Source of the DNA: QS-5-54-17 sp964489295
Lineage (GTDB): Bacteria > Patescibacteriota > Saccharimonadia > QS-5-54-17
Direction of reading: 5' to 3'
Length of the DNA: 38,950 bases
Assembly (NCBI GenBank): GCA_964489295.1
Contig: CAZAXT010000005.1
Coordinates: 1-38,950, forward strand
In this document: positions 15,490 through 22,982 of the stretch, in pieces
Layout: the number at the start of each line of letters is the position of its first letter
How positions within the stretch are numbered: position 1 is the first letter of the stretch
Translations under genes and position numbers: made by a program
The notes under the pieces: model-generated
Database searches by the model: none
What the model saw: only the letters and a program-made list of their open reading frames with translations
What the model was told of the DNA's origin: nothing

Positions 15490-17346
15490 CTATGCTTGCG
15501 ACTGTATCAATTCCCGAAGTTGATCAAGCGCGATGTTCTGCTCATCTTCATGAGTACGGACACTTACTGTGCCCGCTTGTTCATCCTTGGGGCCGACGAT
15601 CAGCATCACCGGCACCTTGGCGGTTTCGGCCTCACGGATCTTTTTACCCAAAGTCTCATGCCGGTCATCCGTTGTAAATCTCACTTCATTATACTTCACC
15701 GGTTCCATCAAAACAGTGCTTGAAAGCTCGTTTGTAATTTTTGCAACATAGTCCTGCACCTCGTCGTTGATGGTTAGGATGCGAACCTGCTCGGGTGCCA
15801 ACCAGAACGGAAAACGCCCGGCTGTATGTTCGATATAGACGCTCAGGAAACGCTCGAACGTCCCCAATAGTGCGGCGTGGATCATGATCGGCGTCTGCCG
15901 ACCCCCGTTTTCGTCCGTATACTCCAGTTCGAATCGCCGGGGCTGGATGAAGTCCAGTTGTACCGTCGCCAGTTGCCACTCCCTGCTCAAAACATCGACC
16001 GCCATAAAGTCCAGCTTCGGACCGTAAAAGGCAGCTTCGCCGGTTTCGGTGTAGTATTCCAGGTTTTGCGCGCTCGCTACCCGTTCCAGATCTGCTTGTG
16101 CACGTTCCCAGAGCGCATCCTCGCCCAGGAAATCATCCGAGTCATCACGGAAACTTAATCGCAACTTCAACTCCATGCCGAGCTCAGCGTTGAGTTCTTT
16201 GGCCGCCTCCACCAGCTCCGTTACCGATCGTTCCATTTGGTCTTCACGAGCAAACACATGGCAATCATCCTGGGTGAGACTTCGCACCCGTGAAAGTCCA
16301 TGCAACTCACCAGACTTTTCATCCCGATAGGCGGTCGTATTTTCCATGTATTTGACCGGGAGATCGCGGTAGCTTCGTTGTTCACTGGCATAAATTTGCG
16401 TATGGTGTGGGCAATTCATGGGCTTGAGCGCCAACTGGTCACTGGTCTCCTGGCTGGTTACTAAGAACAGCTCGTCTCCGAATTTATCCCAGTGGCCGGA
16501 AGTCTGGTATAAGTCAGTCTTCGTGATGTGCGGTATCCATACTCTTTGAAAACCACGTTTTCCCCGCAACTGTTGTGAATATTGTCCCAAAAGTTCCCGC
16601 AAAACCGTGCCCTTGGGTGTAAACAATGGCAGACCGCCGCCGACCAGGTCGGAAAACGTGAACAGCCCGAGCTCCTGACCGAGTTTCCGGTGATCACGCT
16701 TCTCCGCTTCCTCAAGAAACTCGAAGTATTTGTCCACTTCCCCCTGTGTCTCGAACGCCACACCGTAAATACGTTGGAGCATAGGGTTATTCTCATCCCC
16801 GCGCCAGTAGGCGCCGGCCAGTTTGTGCAACCGGAACGCACCGACTTGACCGGTGGACTCCACGTGCGGTCCGCGGCACAGATCCACAAAATCACCGCTT
16901 TGGTAATAAGAAACGGAGCCTGTAGTCTGTATTCGGGAGTCAGTATTAACACCTATACTGCTATCGTCCATTTCGTCAGCTACAGTAGTACCTTTTTGCT
17001 TCAATTCTTCCAATAACTCTACTTTGTAATCCTGCCCGGCTTGCCGCTCCTGGTCGATAGCTTCGTTAATATCCAGATCGAACTGCTCAAACGGTATATC
17101 CTGCTCGATCAGCTCCCGCATCTTCTCTTCAATTTTCGGTAAATCATCCGGCGTGAGCGTGGTATCTCCTACATCAACGTCGTAGTAAAAGCCGCTCTCG
17201 ATCACCGGTCCGACGCCGAATTTCACTTCCGGCCACAGCTGTTGAATGCTGGCCGCCATGATGTGCGCCAGCGAATGCCGCATACTATGCAGCCACTCAA
17301 CATCCGAGTCAGTATACACTTGGTCGTACTCCTCTTTTTCGCTCAT
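15490..17346 (-). CDS. thrS: Threonyl-tRNA synthetase, without TGS domain
   Basis: 618 residues. The editing domain is complete (HSLAH at 24-28, CRGPH near 156), and so is the class II core: MNCPHHTQIY, motif 2 YRDEKSGELHGLSRVRSLTQDDCHVF, motif 3 region FPFWLAPEQVRIL and the anticodon-binding domain. The N-terminal TGS domain of typical ThrRS is missing; the protein begins directly at the editing domain. Relative to E. coli ThrRS, the loop before CRGPH is about 20 residues longer and contains DSRIQTTG, encoded by an intergenic-type repeat word (16915-16951). There is no Shine-Dalgarno; an extended -10 (TGTTATACT) ends 8 nt before the ATG. Confidence 0.96.
   Translation of the reverse strand: MSEKEEYDQVYTDSDVEWLHSMRHSLAHIMAASIQQLWPEVKFGVGPVIESGFYYDVDVGDTTLTPDDLPKIEEKMRELIEQDIPFEQFDLDINEAIDQERQAGQDYKVELLEELKQKGTTVADEMDDSSIGVNTDSRIQTTGSVSYYQSGDFVDLCRGPHVESTGQVGAFRLHKLAGAYWRGDENNPMLQRIYGVAFETQGEVDKYFEFLEEAEKRDHRKLGQELGLFTFSDLVGGGLPLFTPKGTVLRELLGQYSQQLRGKRGFQRVWIPHITKTDLYQTSGHWDKFGDELFLVTSQETSDQLALKPMNCPHHTQIYASEQRSYRDLPVKYMENTTAYRDEKSGELHGLSRVRSLTQDDCHVFAREDQMERSVTELVEAAKELNAELGMELKLRLSFRDDSDDFLGEDALWERAQADLERVASAQNLEYYTETGEAAFYGPKLDFMAVDVLSREWQLATVQLDFIQPRRFELEYTDENGGRQTPIMIHAALLGTFERFLSVYIEHTAGRFPFWLAPEQVRILTINDEVQDYVAKITNELSSTVLMEPVKYNEVRFTTDDRHETLGKKIREAETAKVPVMLIVGPKDEQAGTVSVRTHEDEQNIALDQLRELIQSQA
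16915..16951. repeat. AGTCTGTATTC repeat word inside thrS
   Basis: Contains TGTAGTCTGTATTCGGGAGT, closely matching 12688-12720. On the minus strand it keeps the frame open and adds VNTDSRIQTTGS to the ThrRS editing-domain loop at residues 132-144. Confidence 0.75.
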
Positions 17347-17354
17347 TGTCGTTT

Positions 17355-17363
17355 AGTATAACA
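17355..17363 (-). promoter_or_regulatory. Extended -10 promoter of thrS (leaderless start)
   Basis: TGT followed by TATACT, with 8 nt to the ATG. The predicted transcription start is within 1-2 nt of the start codon, and no Shine-Dalgarno is present. Confidence 0.6.
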
Positions 17364-17407
17364 GATTATCTCGATCGATTGCTCGTGCCAAATTAAGAAA
17401 CAGTTAT

Positions 17408-17413
17408 TACAAT
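17408..17413 (+). promoter_or_regulatory. -10 hexamer of the GNAT gene (leaderless start)
   Basis: TACAAT, then exactly 6 nt, then the ATG at 17420. The expected start of transcription is the A of ATG. No Shine-Dalgarno and no clear -35. Confidence 0.55.
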
Positions 17414-17419
17414 ACACAT

Positions 17420-17899
17420 ATGGCGAATAGCAGTTTTCATGTCGAACGGGTACGCGAATACGATCCGGAAATAGCCGCTGGGATCGGTCGTTTAATGCCG
17501 GATTTGAGCGAACGTAAAACCGCCGAACCCGTTCCGAGGCAAGTCTTGGATACGTTAATAGCATCACTGGACGCTGATATGTTCATCGCTTACCAAGAGA
17601 GCGAGATCGTGGGAGCAGTCACTATCCATAAACTGGTCGGGTTTTATGACACCCGGGCAATACTGCAAAGTTTCGTAACCAAACACACCGTACGCGGCCA
17701 AGGAGCGGGCTATGCGTTGTGGTGTGAACTTCTAGAGTGGTGCCGGCAACGCCAGATCAAACGGCTCGTCTGGATGTCAAACCCGGACCGGACTGAAGCT
17801 CACGCATTTTATAACCGCCAGGGTGCTCAACAACGGGATAAACACGTGTTTGAAGTGAAGATCGATACAGAGTCGCCGGAAGCCAGAAAAAACCAATGA
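17420..17899 (+). CDS. GNAT-family N-acetyltransferase
   Basis: 159 residues. The acetyl-CoA motif is seen as FVTKHTVRGQGAGYALWCELLEWC (R/QxxGxG/A), followed by KRLVWMSNPDRTEAHAFYNRQGAQQRDKHVFEV, the usual end of the fold. The acceptor substrate cannot be predicted. The ATG at 17420 has no ribosome-binding site; a TACAAT lies 6 nt upstream. It diverges from thrS with only 73 bp between start codons, so the two promoters lie in the same short interval. Confidence 0.9.
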   Translation: MANSSFHVERVREYDPEIAAGIGRLMPDLSERKTAEPVPRQVLDTLIASLDADMFIAYQESEIVGAVTIHKLVGFYDTRAILQSFVTKHTVRGQGAGYALWCELLEWCRQRQIKRLVWMSNPDRTEAHAFYNRQGAQQRDKHVFEVKIDTESPEARKNQ

Positions 17900-17942
17900 G
17901 CATACATCCCGGCAAATCTATCCTGTTTCATAACCCGTATTT

Positions 17943-18743
17943 TTATCTATCGTTTTTAAGCACAGCATTTACTTCCCCCACCAGCCAGCCGCCGATACCT
18001 TCCAATACATCAATGATTTCCCGGGCGTCCTGGCTCGGGTGAATTGCTAATTCCAGTGCGTGATACATCTCATCAGATTTCTCAGGATAGTACCCAGAGA
18101 ATAATTCATAACACGGATACAAGTCACGGGTGTATTTGCCGGAACGCTCCATTACCAACTCGCATCCCGTCCGCACGATCCGTTTCATGATCCATGTACA
18201 GATATGCGCGATGCGTTCCGGATCCTCAGCAGTTTTCAAACGTTCGACCGTTTCTTCGATCCGCTCACCCAATGCGAATGCGTGTATCATAGTATCTCTA
18301 CCGGGCTTCAGTGGTGGTAACTGGGGTGCTATATCCTCACCGTAAATGCAAGCAGTCTGGGTCTTAATGAGAATTCTATTGTTTCTGCCGATATCTTCGA
18401 TCGGAACAAGTTGAATCTCCACCCCGCTCACGAACGGAAAATCCTGTGCGAATTTCTGCCGGAACGCGCGCACCCAGTCAGTATTTACATACCCCTTGTC
18501 TGTTGTCGTTAGTGCAATAGTGTCCAGGTCGGACACATGTTCGATTGCCTCGCCCTTTGCTACCGAACCACGTATATAAACGCTGTGCAGATCATCGCCC
18601 AGATTGTCTACGTAAGCGTTAACGACCGTGTCTACTGCCGGTCGCCATTCGGGCTGAATTTTATCAGCTGACGCAGCTTTGACTATATATCCGTCTTTAT
18701 CAGTTTCTAACGCCGACCCAATATTGCGAATAGCGCTGCTCAT
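17943..18743 (-). CDS. Nucleotidyltransferase-domain protein (aminoglycoside/KNTase-like)
   Basis: 266 residues. The Pol-beta-type nucleotidyltransferase motif is intact: IRGSVAKGEAIEHVSDLDTIAL gives GS followed by DxD at about 58-74, with a further acidic strand GVEIQLVPIED. A helical C-terminal domain contains RTGCELVMERSGKYTRDLYPCYELF, as seen in antibiotic or small-molecule nucleotidyltransferases. The substrate is unknown. TACAAT lies 8 nt upstream of the ATG and no Shine-Dalgarno is visible, so the mRNA is probably leaderless. A two-component toxin role (MNT type) is possible, but no HEPN partner is next to it. Confidence 0.8.
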   Translation of the reverse strand: MSSAIRNIGSALETDKDGYIVKAASADKIQPEWRPAVDTVVNAYVDNLGDDLHSVYIRGSVAKGEAIEHVSDLDTIALTTTDKGYVNTDWVRAFRQKFAQDFPFVSGVEIQLVPIEDIGRNNRILIKTQTACIYGEDIAPQLPPLKPGRDTMIHAFALGERIEETVERLKTAEDPERIAHICTWIMKRIVRTGCELVMERSGKYTRDLYPCYELFSGYYPEKSDEMYHALELAIHPSQDAREIIDVLEGIGGWLVGEVNAVLKNDR

Positions 18744-18789
18744 TTAGCTTCATTGTATAGCAAATATTTACGATCATGAACCGCGTTCT

Positions 18790-18879
18790 ATGTTCGCACT
18801 TGAAAACTATCCCGACGAGACGCCGGTAACCCTTGTTCATACATCAGCCAAAGGTGCTCTGGATATGGTTAATTTGTAG
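18790..18879 (+). CDS. Possible 29-residue peptide or gene remnant
   Basis: The ATG at 18790 opens a short frame (MFALENYPDETPVTLVHTSA, continuing KGALDMVNL) with protein-like composition, between two divergent promoters. No Shine-Dalgarno is seen, and no -10 at leaderless distance. It may be a decayed fragment. Confidence 0.2.
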   Translation: MFALENYPDETPVTLVHTSAKGALDMVNL

Positions 18880-18922
18880 ATGAAATCCTGTCCTGGCCGG
18901 CAATCAAAGTTGCCATATACTT

Positions 18923-18951
18923 TTGACTCAGTTGAATTTAAATTATATAAT
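18923..18951 (+). promoter_or_regulatory. Near-consensus promoter giving a leaderless mRNA
   Basis: TTGACT (18923-18928), a 17-bp spacer, then TATAAT (18946-18951), then 6 nt, then ATG. The predicted start of transcription is the A of the start codon at 18958. This is the clearest example of the architecture in the window. Confidence 0.85.
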
Positions 18952-18957
18952 ATAAAT

Positions 18958-19323
18958 ATGAGCAATCCAGAAGCAAGCCCGGGATCACAACCTTATGATA
19001 ATCCTGAAACTGCCTTTATAGACGAAGTGCGGAATGGTTATGGGGAAATACCGGATACGCTGCGAGATAGTAATGAGCAAGAGCCCGAAAATGACGACCC
19101 GGGTTGTTTCACAGAATCACCGGAAGGACTACCGCATTTCGACCAAAATTTAGGGGAAGCAAAGCAACTCGAAGGAGCTGAAGGCTGGGTGGAAAATATC
19201 GGGTGGTGCAAAATAGTATATGTTGACTCGGAGAGCGGCGGCGCGCGAGTAGTGAGACTGGAAGGGCGTCACGATTATACTGATCTCAGCATCAACGACC
19301 TACGTAGTCGCTTGCATATATAA
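18958..19323 (+). CDS. Hypothetical acidic protein, 121 residues
   Basis: No family is recognised. The first 60 residues are Pro/Glu/Asp-rich and probably disordered. The C-terminal half (EGWVENIGWCKIVYVDSESG, then RVVRLEGRHDYTDLS) looks like a small beta domain. The start ATG at 18958 sits exactly at the predicted transcription start, so there is no leader. It converges on the PRTase-like gene at 19330, with only 6 bp between the stops. Confidence 0.75.
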   Translation: MSNPEASPGSQPYDNPETAFIDEVRNGYGEIPDTLRDSNEQEPENDDPGCFTESPEGLPHFDQNLGEAKQLEGAEGWVENIGWCKIVYVDSESGGARVVRLEGRHDYTDLSINDLRSRLHI

Positions 19324-19329
19324 TAACGA

Positions 19330-20304
19330 TCAGCCAACGAGTACGCCGTATTTGCCTTCTTCGTAGTCGCGCGCAAGCGCTTTGCATTCAGCCCGTAATT
19401 GCCGGGATTTCGTATCAACTTCTTCTTGACGCGTACTAAGAAACATATACCCTTCTCGCTGAGTATTGGACACCGATTGTGACGATGTTTGGCGATCACG
19501 ATTGCCTATCCACCGGCCTCCCTCAATTCGATCGGAGTACCACACGGGTACATTCGGGAGTCCCTCTTGCGTCTCCGAAGGCGATCCGTCTCTACCCGTT
19601 TCCGCAACCATCCAATGATATGGATGCTGAATATGCGCTTCCGGGATTGCCCGCCGGAGCAGCTTTCGTGCTATTTGAGCGCTATCACCGCTAAACTTTA
19701 CTTCGTCCACAATAAGTACGTTTTTGTCATCCAACACCGTCGGCATATCCCACACCGATTCTGATGTAACATCCTCATTATATTCGTTGAACTTCCGACC
19801 AGTTACGAAGATATACCTTAGACTGTCTATAATGCTTTGGTCGACTCTATCCGCATTGATCATCCCACTTCCTATCTCTTTGCCGCCCATCAGATTGCGC
19901 CATTGCTCTCTGTCAATATTCAAAAAACTCTCGCCCGGCTTTTCGTGAACCTCCTCATCTCCATCTTCTTTCGAGTAAGCGAAATCGTCCCATAATTCGT
20001 TCATCATCCAAGCTACGGGGCGTGCCGATTTATCTAAAAACACTGTATGATCAATATCTTCTTCCTCCACCCTGCTAATAAGCTTTGCGGTGTGCCGCAC
20101 ATAAGATCGTTGCAGCTTTTGAGTCGTCTCCGCGTCTTTATATTGCAACACTTTGTACGGATACGGATCGGGTAATGACTCTTTATCCCGGGAAAAACAT
20201 TCGGTCACGACTCTGCCGACCCTTTGCTCAGGAGAAGGAAGGTTTTCGGGTGATTCTTGGTCACTGTCATTTATTTCGATTGGGGAAGTTTCTAATTCAG
20301 ACAT
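19330..20304 (-). CDS. Phosphoribosyltransferase-like protein of unknown substrate
   Basis: 324 residues. NVLIVDEVKFSGDSAQIARKLLRRAIPEA resembles the PRPP-binding loop of type I phosphoribosyltransferases (hydrophobic strand, two acidic residues, SGxS/T). HTVFLDKSARPVAWMMNELW resembles the earlier substrate/PPi loop. The N-terminal 35 residues are acidic and disordered; the C-terminus is basic and helical. Nucleotide salvage enzymes are usually about 180 residues, so this longer form is not one of the common ones. A perfect TTGACA with a 17-bp spacer and a weak -10 ends 8 nt before the ATG, giving almost no leader. The PRTase call is from motif shape only. Confidence 0.65.
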   Translation of the reverse strand: MSELETSPIEINDSDQESPENLPSPEQRVGRVVTECFSRDKESLPDPYPYKVLQYKDAETTQKLQRSYVRHTAKLISRVEEEDIDHTVFLDKSARPVAWMMNELWDDFAYSKEDGDEEVHEKPGESFLNIDREQWRNLMGGKEIGSGMINADRVDQSIIDSLRYIFVTGRKFNEYNEDVTSESVWDMPTVLDDKNVLIVDEVKFSGDSAQIARKLLRRAIPEAHIQHPYHWMVAETGRDGSPSETQEGLPNVPVWYSDRIEGGRWIGNRDRQTSSQSVSNTQREGYMFLSTRQEEVDTKSRQLRAECKALARDYEEGKYGVLVG

Positions 20305-20312
20305 TTATGCAA

Positions 20313-20341
20313 ACACTAGCATTTTATGTCTAATTTGTCAA
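20313..20341 (-). promoter_or_regulatory. Promoter of the PRTase-like gene
   Basis: TTGACA (20341-20336), a 17-bp spacer, then TAGTGT (20318-20313), 8 nt before the ATG. The predicted leader is about 2 nt. Confidence 0.6.
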
Positions 20342-20369
20342 TTATTTCATCCGTTCACCTCTTTCGATC

Positions 20370-20399
20370 TTGACCGTTGGTATATTAAAAAGATATAAG
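20370..20399 (+). promoter_or_regulatory. Promoter of the gene at 20450
   Basis: TTGACC (20370-20375), an 18-bp spacer, then TATAAG (20394-20399). It is followed by about 45 nt of leader with AAGGAG before the GTG, so this gene is not leaderless. Confidence 0.5.
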
Positions 20400-20449
20400 T
20401 TGTGTGGCTAACCTGCTGGTTGGTCGGGACGGCAACAGAAGGAGCGACC

Positions 20450-20758
20450 GTGACAACGGAACCTCTGTTCAGTGCAAAGCAAGCAGGAGGGATGTATTTT
20501 CTGTTCCTCCACTTCACTTTGAACATCGCTGAAAAATGCCCTATTGTACTCACCCCTTCTTTCCGCAATGACATGACTAACGACCCCTGTGTAAAGAGAT
20601 TGAGCGAGCAACTCTATCACATCAAAGGCATCAAAGAATCGGTGCTGTGGCGACGCCAACTCAGCATATCAAAACAACCGTTATACGATTGGGAGGAGGT
20701 GATTCCGAAAGTCACGGAGGTGATCGAGATAGCGTATAGCCATCGTACGCCTGGATGA
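20450..20758 (+). CDS. Hypothetical protein, 102 residues
   Basis: No family is recognised. The GTG start at 20450 is chosen because AAGGAG lies 5 nt before it; a longer frame from 20402 has no such signal. The protein shows a hydrophobic stretch (MYFLFLHFTLNI) and a basic/aromatic C-terminal half (LWRRQLSISKQPLYDWEEV). It has its own promoter. It lies in the accessory stretch of small unknown genes. Confidence 0.55.
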   Translation: MTTEPLFSAKQAGGMYFLFLHFTLNIAEKCPIVLTPSFRNDMTNDPCVKRLSEQLYHIKGIKESVLWRRQLSISKQPLYDWEEVIPKVTEVIEIAYSHRTPG

Positions 20759-20781
20759 AGCACGCTTCTTCGCTTGTCCTC

Positions 20782-20837
20782 GCTGGAGCCGTTCATTGGT
20801 CGGGAAATCTCGACATACTACAACGGATGGCTCCAGC
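20782..20837. repeat. Inverted repeat GCTGGAGCC/GGCTCCAGC
   Basis: Perfect 9-bp arms at 20782-20790 and 20829-20837, 38 bp apart, between the genes at 20450 and 20870. No T-run follows. It could be a 3' stem of the upstream transcript or an operator. Confidence 0.55.
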
Positions 20838-20854
20838 ATATTTTAAAAATATAC

Positions 20855-20860
20855 TATAAT
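20855..20860 (+). promoter_or_regulatory. -10 hexamer TATAAT before the gene at 20870
   Basis: A perfect TATAAT, then 9 nt, then ATG. The expected leader is about 3 nt. No good -35 at 17 bp. Confidence 0.5.
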
Positions 20861-20869
20861 TGGTATTTG

Positions 20870-21127
20870 ATGAGCGGAATAGATCAATTCGAAGATCCAA
20901 GGGGCGGCCTCGAAATAGGTACGGACTTTTTCGTGGATTTGCATGCGGAAGATACTGACTGGCTTGTTGAACAGTTGATCGCAGCTGAAAGAAGTGACTC
21001 ACAGCACCGGCAAATAGCAGAATGGGCGGGGTCTCATGTCGTGGCACTTGATGCAGAGGTAACGGATATACTTGCCGAATTCCCCAAAGATCCACACGGA
21101 ATACCAGAAAGTCCGTATTTAGAATAA
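20870..21127 (+). CDS. Hypothetical acidic protein, 85 residues
   Basis: No family is recognised. It is strongly acidic (EDTDWLVEQLIAAERSD, AEVTDILAEFPKDP) and probably helical, without membrane segments or Cys. TATAAT lies 9 nt upstream of the ATG and no ribosome-binding site is seen, so translation is probably leaderless. No gene follows before the terminator at 21359. Confidence 0.6.
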   Translation: MSGIDQFEDPRGGLEIGTDFFVDLHAEDTDWLVEQLIAAERSDSQHRQIAEWAGSHVVALDAEVTDILAEFPKDPHGIPESPYLE

Positions 21128-21358
21128 ACCTGCGATTGCAGTCCATTGAACACATCGGGGATTTTGAATATTTCCTAGATTTTTCTATACGGAATTTGTA
21201 CCTAATACGATATCCTAAGTTATAGTATTTATAACAACGATATTCTGGCATTTTCTCCTGTATGGACGGTTTTGCGTTGAGCACAAAAATTGGCACGAAC
21301 CCTCTTGCGTATATGCCGTACCGCGGGTACCATGAAAGGTACAAACAAAAACCAAAGA
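21128..21358. other. Noncoding AT-rich stretch before a plus-strand terminator
   Basis: About 230 bp between the gene at 20870 and the terminator at 21359. TATAGT at 21221-21226 could start a separate short RNA, or the stretch may be a long 3' UTR. A reading frame starting near 21262 runs straight through the terminator and is not credible. Confidence 0.4.
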
Positions 21359-21387
21359 GCCGCCCGCCAAACTCGGGCGGCTTTTTT
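21359..21387 (+). terminator. Rho-independent terminator
   Basis: GCCGCCCG, a 7-nt loop, CGGGCGGC, then six T residues on the plus strand. It ends the transcript of the gene at 20870 or a small RNA from 21128-21358. Confidence 0.9.
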
Positions 21388-21404
21388 ATGTAAGTATAAT
21401 TTGC

Positions 21405-21578
21405 TTAATCGTGCTCGACTTTGACATCTTGCTCTGGAATATCTTCCACCGTACCCGTTGCGCGTTCCGAGCTCGTGTCGGCTTGAATTCGTATAGTTTC
21501 TCCTTCATCGGTAATTCCCGTGATTTCGCGCATATTTCCAAACCCCTGCGACCGCACACTGGCTAATTTAATCTTCAC
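21405..21578 (-). CDS. Hypothetical small protein, 57 residues
   Basis: No family is recognised. The frame from GTG 21578 gives VKIKLASVRSQGFGNMREIT, followed by GITDEGETIRIQADTSSERA and an acidic end. The in-frame ATG at 21533 would give 42 residues. The beta-strand-like pattern and acidic tail look protein-like. The ribosome-binding site is weak for both starts. It converges on the terminator at 21359. Confidence 0.45.
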   Translation of the reverse strand: MKIKLASVRSQGFGNMREITGITDEGETIRIQADTSSERATGTVEDIPEQDVKVEHD

Positions 21579-21861
21579 CTCTTGTATGCGCCGCGAAGAG
21601 TTTCTTCGTGACTCGCATGAACAGAAGACTCGATAGTGCAAGGAAATGGCTCACCACCCCGTAGTGCTCGCTTAGTACTGCCATGCACTCCACGAGCGGT
21701 CGGTGGTTTTGCTATGCGGATGAATTCGCATCCCATAAAACACCTCGATTATTGCCTCAATCATGAGACAGCCATGACGATTCGTCAAATACACACATAT
21801 GAGATCTGTATTAACTCTTCAGCAGTTTGTATCGTTAAAAACGACAATCACAACACGCGCC
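21579..21861. other. Noncoding stretch
   Basis: I see no credible gene here. It holds one copy of the 15-bp sequence GACAATCACAACACG (21843-21857), which recurs inverted at 22409-22423. Confidence 0.4.
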
Positions 21862-21909
21862 AGGGTGGGCGGATACCGCTCGAGAGCGACTTCTGCATCC
21901 GCCCACCCT
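21862..21909. repeat. Perfect inverted repeat after the YdcF-like gene
   Basis: Arms AGGGTGGGCGGAT (21862-21874) and ATCCGCCCACCCT (21897-21909), 13 bp, with an inner GCTC/GAGC stem. It lies 12 bp past the distal stop of the minus-strand gene at 21922, and TTTTT follows about 20 nt later on that strand, so it may act as a terminator. Confidence 0.8.
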
Positions 21910-21921
21910 TTCGGTAGCTTC

Positions 21922-22392
21922 TTATAGTCGAACAAATTGCTGAACGTGCAGTAGGCTCATGGCAGCATATGCCGCCAAGCGAACCGGCCCACGAGTCCAC
22001 CACGGGGCGGACTACTTGTCAAAGCCGATCTTCTCGATCGGCATACGCTGGACTGTGAAATCGGATCTTTCGATCAATCGCTCGCACTATTGCAGGTGCA
22101 AGAACGGATGTGCAACAGGGATCACGCGTTCTATTTTGTGCTCCCTGAATTTCCTCGTTGCTGTCTCAAGTACATCTACGCTATCAAGATAGTCGCCCAT
22201 GTAAGGCTGAGCTATCATGTCCGGCTGCCAGTCCAGTACATCGGCCACCTCTTGCTGGCACACTGCGACTACGTACTCCCAAGCAGTCAACTCACCGACG
22301 ATACGGGTAGTTTCTTTGGCCAATCGCACATTGCACGGACTGTAATCATTCGACCTCTTGCCGAATGCGAATGCTACGAGCCCAACCGTCAT
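21922..22392 (-). pseudogene. YdcF/DUF218-like protein gene interrupted by two in-frame amber codons
   Basis: Start ATG 22392 with AGAGGAGA 4 nt before it. The frame reads MTVGLVAFAFGKRS, then NVRLAKETTRIV, then IERVIPVAHPFLHLQ, then TAG (22089-22087), then CERLIERSDFTV, then IEKIGFDK, then TAG (22014-22012), then SAPWWTRGPVRLAAYAAMSL, and ends in TAA at 21922. Sequence on both sides of each TAG is protein-like: PFLHL plus the WWTRGPxRL ending is what I recall of YdcF-type proteins. Both amber codons are one C-to-T change from CAG (Gln). TAG is a normal stop elsewhere in the window, so this is either a doubly mutated pseudogene or DNA from a source that reads TAG. 15-bp inverted repeats flank it. 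Confidence 0.65.
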
Positions 22393-22408
22393 TAGGTCTC
22401 CTCTTTGC

Positions 22409-22423
22409 CGTGTTGTGATTGTC
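22409..22423 (-). repeat. 15-bp inverted-repeat partner of 21843-21857
   Basis: The minus strand reads GACAATCACAACACG, identical to plus-strand 21843-21857. The two face each other around the amber-interrupted gene, and the trinucleotide AAC borders both outer ends. Confidence 0.75.
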
Positions 22424-22908
22424 AACGTACGGATTCGAGCACGAGAGCGCCCGAAGATTACACAACCAAAGCGTTCCACTTCAGTCTTGACTATAATTCC
22501 AGATACAGTACGCTGTTGTTGTAAAATTTATCCGTTGTTTTTTATACAAAATTATTCATAAGTTGCGTAGCTCGGCGTTCCACTTTAGATTTTCTTTCAG
22601 TAGCTTTGGTAATTAATCGAGTATTTGTTTTTGGTACGTTCTTTGAAAACGTTAACGGCTTGCTTTTGGTGGATGTTGACTAGCTGAGGTAGTCCACTTT
22701 GTCGTTGTTGGGATGTCTTACGTGTATTGTCGTTCACTTACCGCCTACTATTCTGCCGTTGATCGTGATTCGAAAACTCACAAGAATTTCGACTATAAAT
22801 TCGCGGCCTCGGCTTTTCATGCCTTTTCGTGCTGTGCACTAGCTCAATCGACCTTACGAAAAAATTGCGCCTTACTATTACTCACTCTGAATACAAAATG
22901 TATATCTA
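22424..22908. other. Noncoding AT-rich stretch
   Basis: About 485 bp without a gene I can support. It contains a repeated GTGGAACGC (minus strand, near 22475 and 22575) and scattered weak -10-like hexamers. Confidence 0.4.
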
Positions 22909-22945
22909 AATCGGTAATACGGGTATTACCGATTTACCGGTTTAT
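22909..22945. repeat. Palindromic repeat with extra ACCGGTTT half-site, copy 2
   Basis: Arms AAATCGGTAATA (22909-22920) and TATTACCGATTT (22925-22936), 12 bp perfect, followed by ACCGGTTTA. Same design as 5441-5482 (palindrome plus a third half-site). Confidence 0.75.
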
Positions 22946-22982
22946 TGCTTTGTGTTGTGTTCATGCTAAATAACCAAATACA

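Noticed and set aside
21262..21393. 43-residue plus-strand frame
   Set aside because: It runs through the whole rho-independent terminator at 21359-21387.
21636..21917. Plus-strand 93-residue frame
   Set aside because: Composition is random-looking, there is no ribosome-binding site, and it runs through the perfect hairpin at 21862-21909 and opposite the YdcF-like gene region.
22397..22425. TTGACA at 22420-22425 as promoter of the YdcF-like gene
   Set aside because: The position 17 bp downstream is the ribosome-binding site AGGAGA, not a -10. The TTGACA is part of the 15-bp repeat region.
22713..22973. Plus-strand 86-residue frame
   Set aside because: Cys/Leu-rich random composition, no start signal, and it covers the palindromic repeat at 22909-22945.
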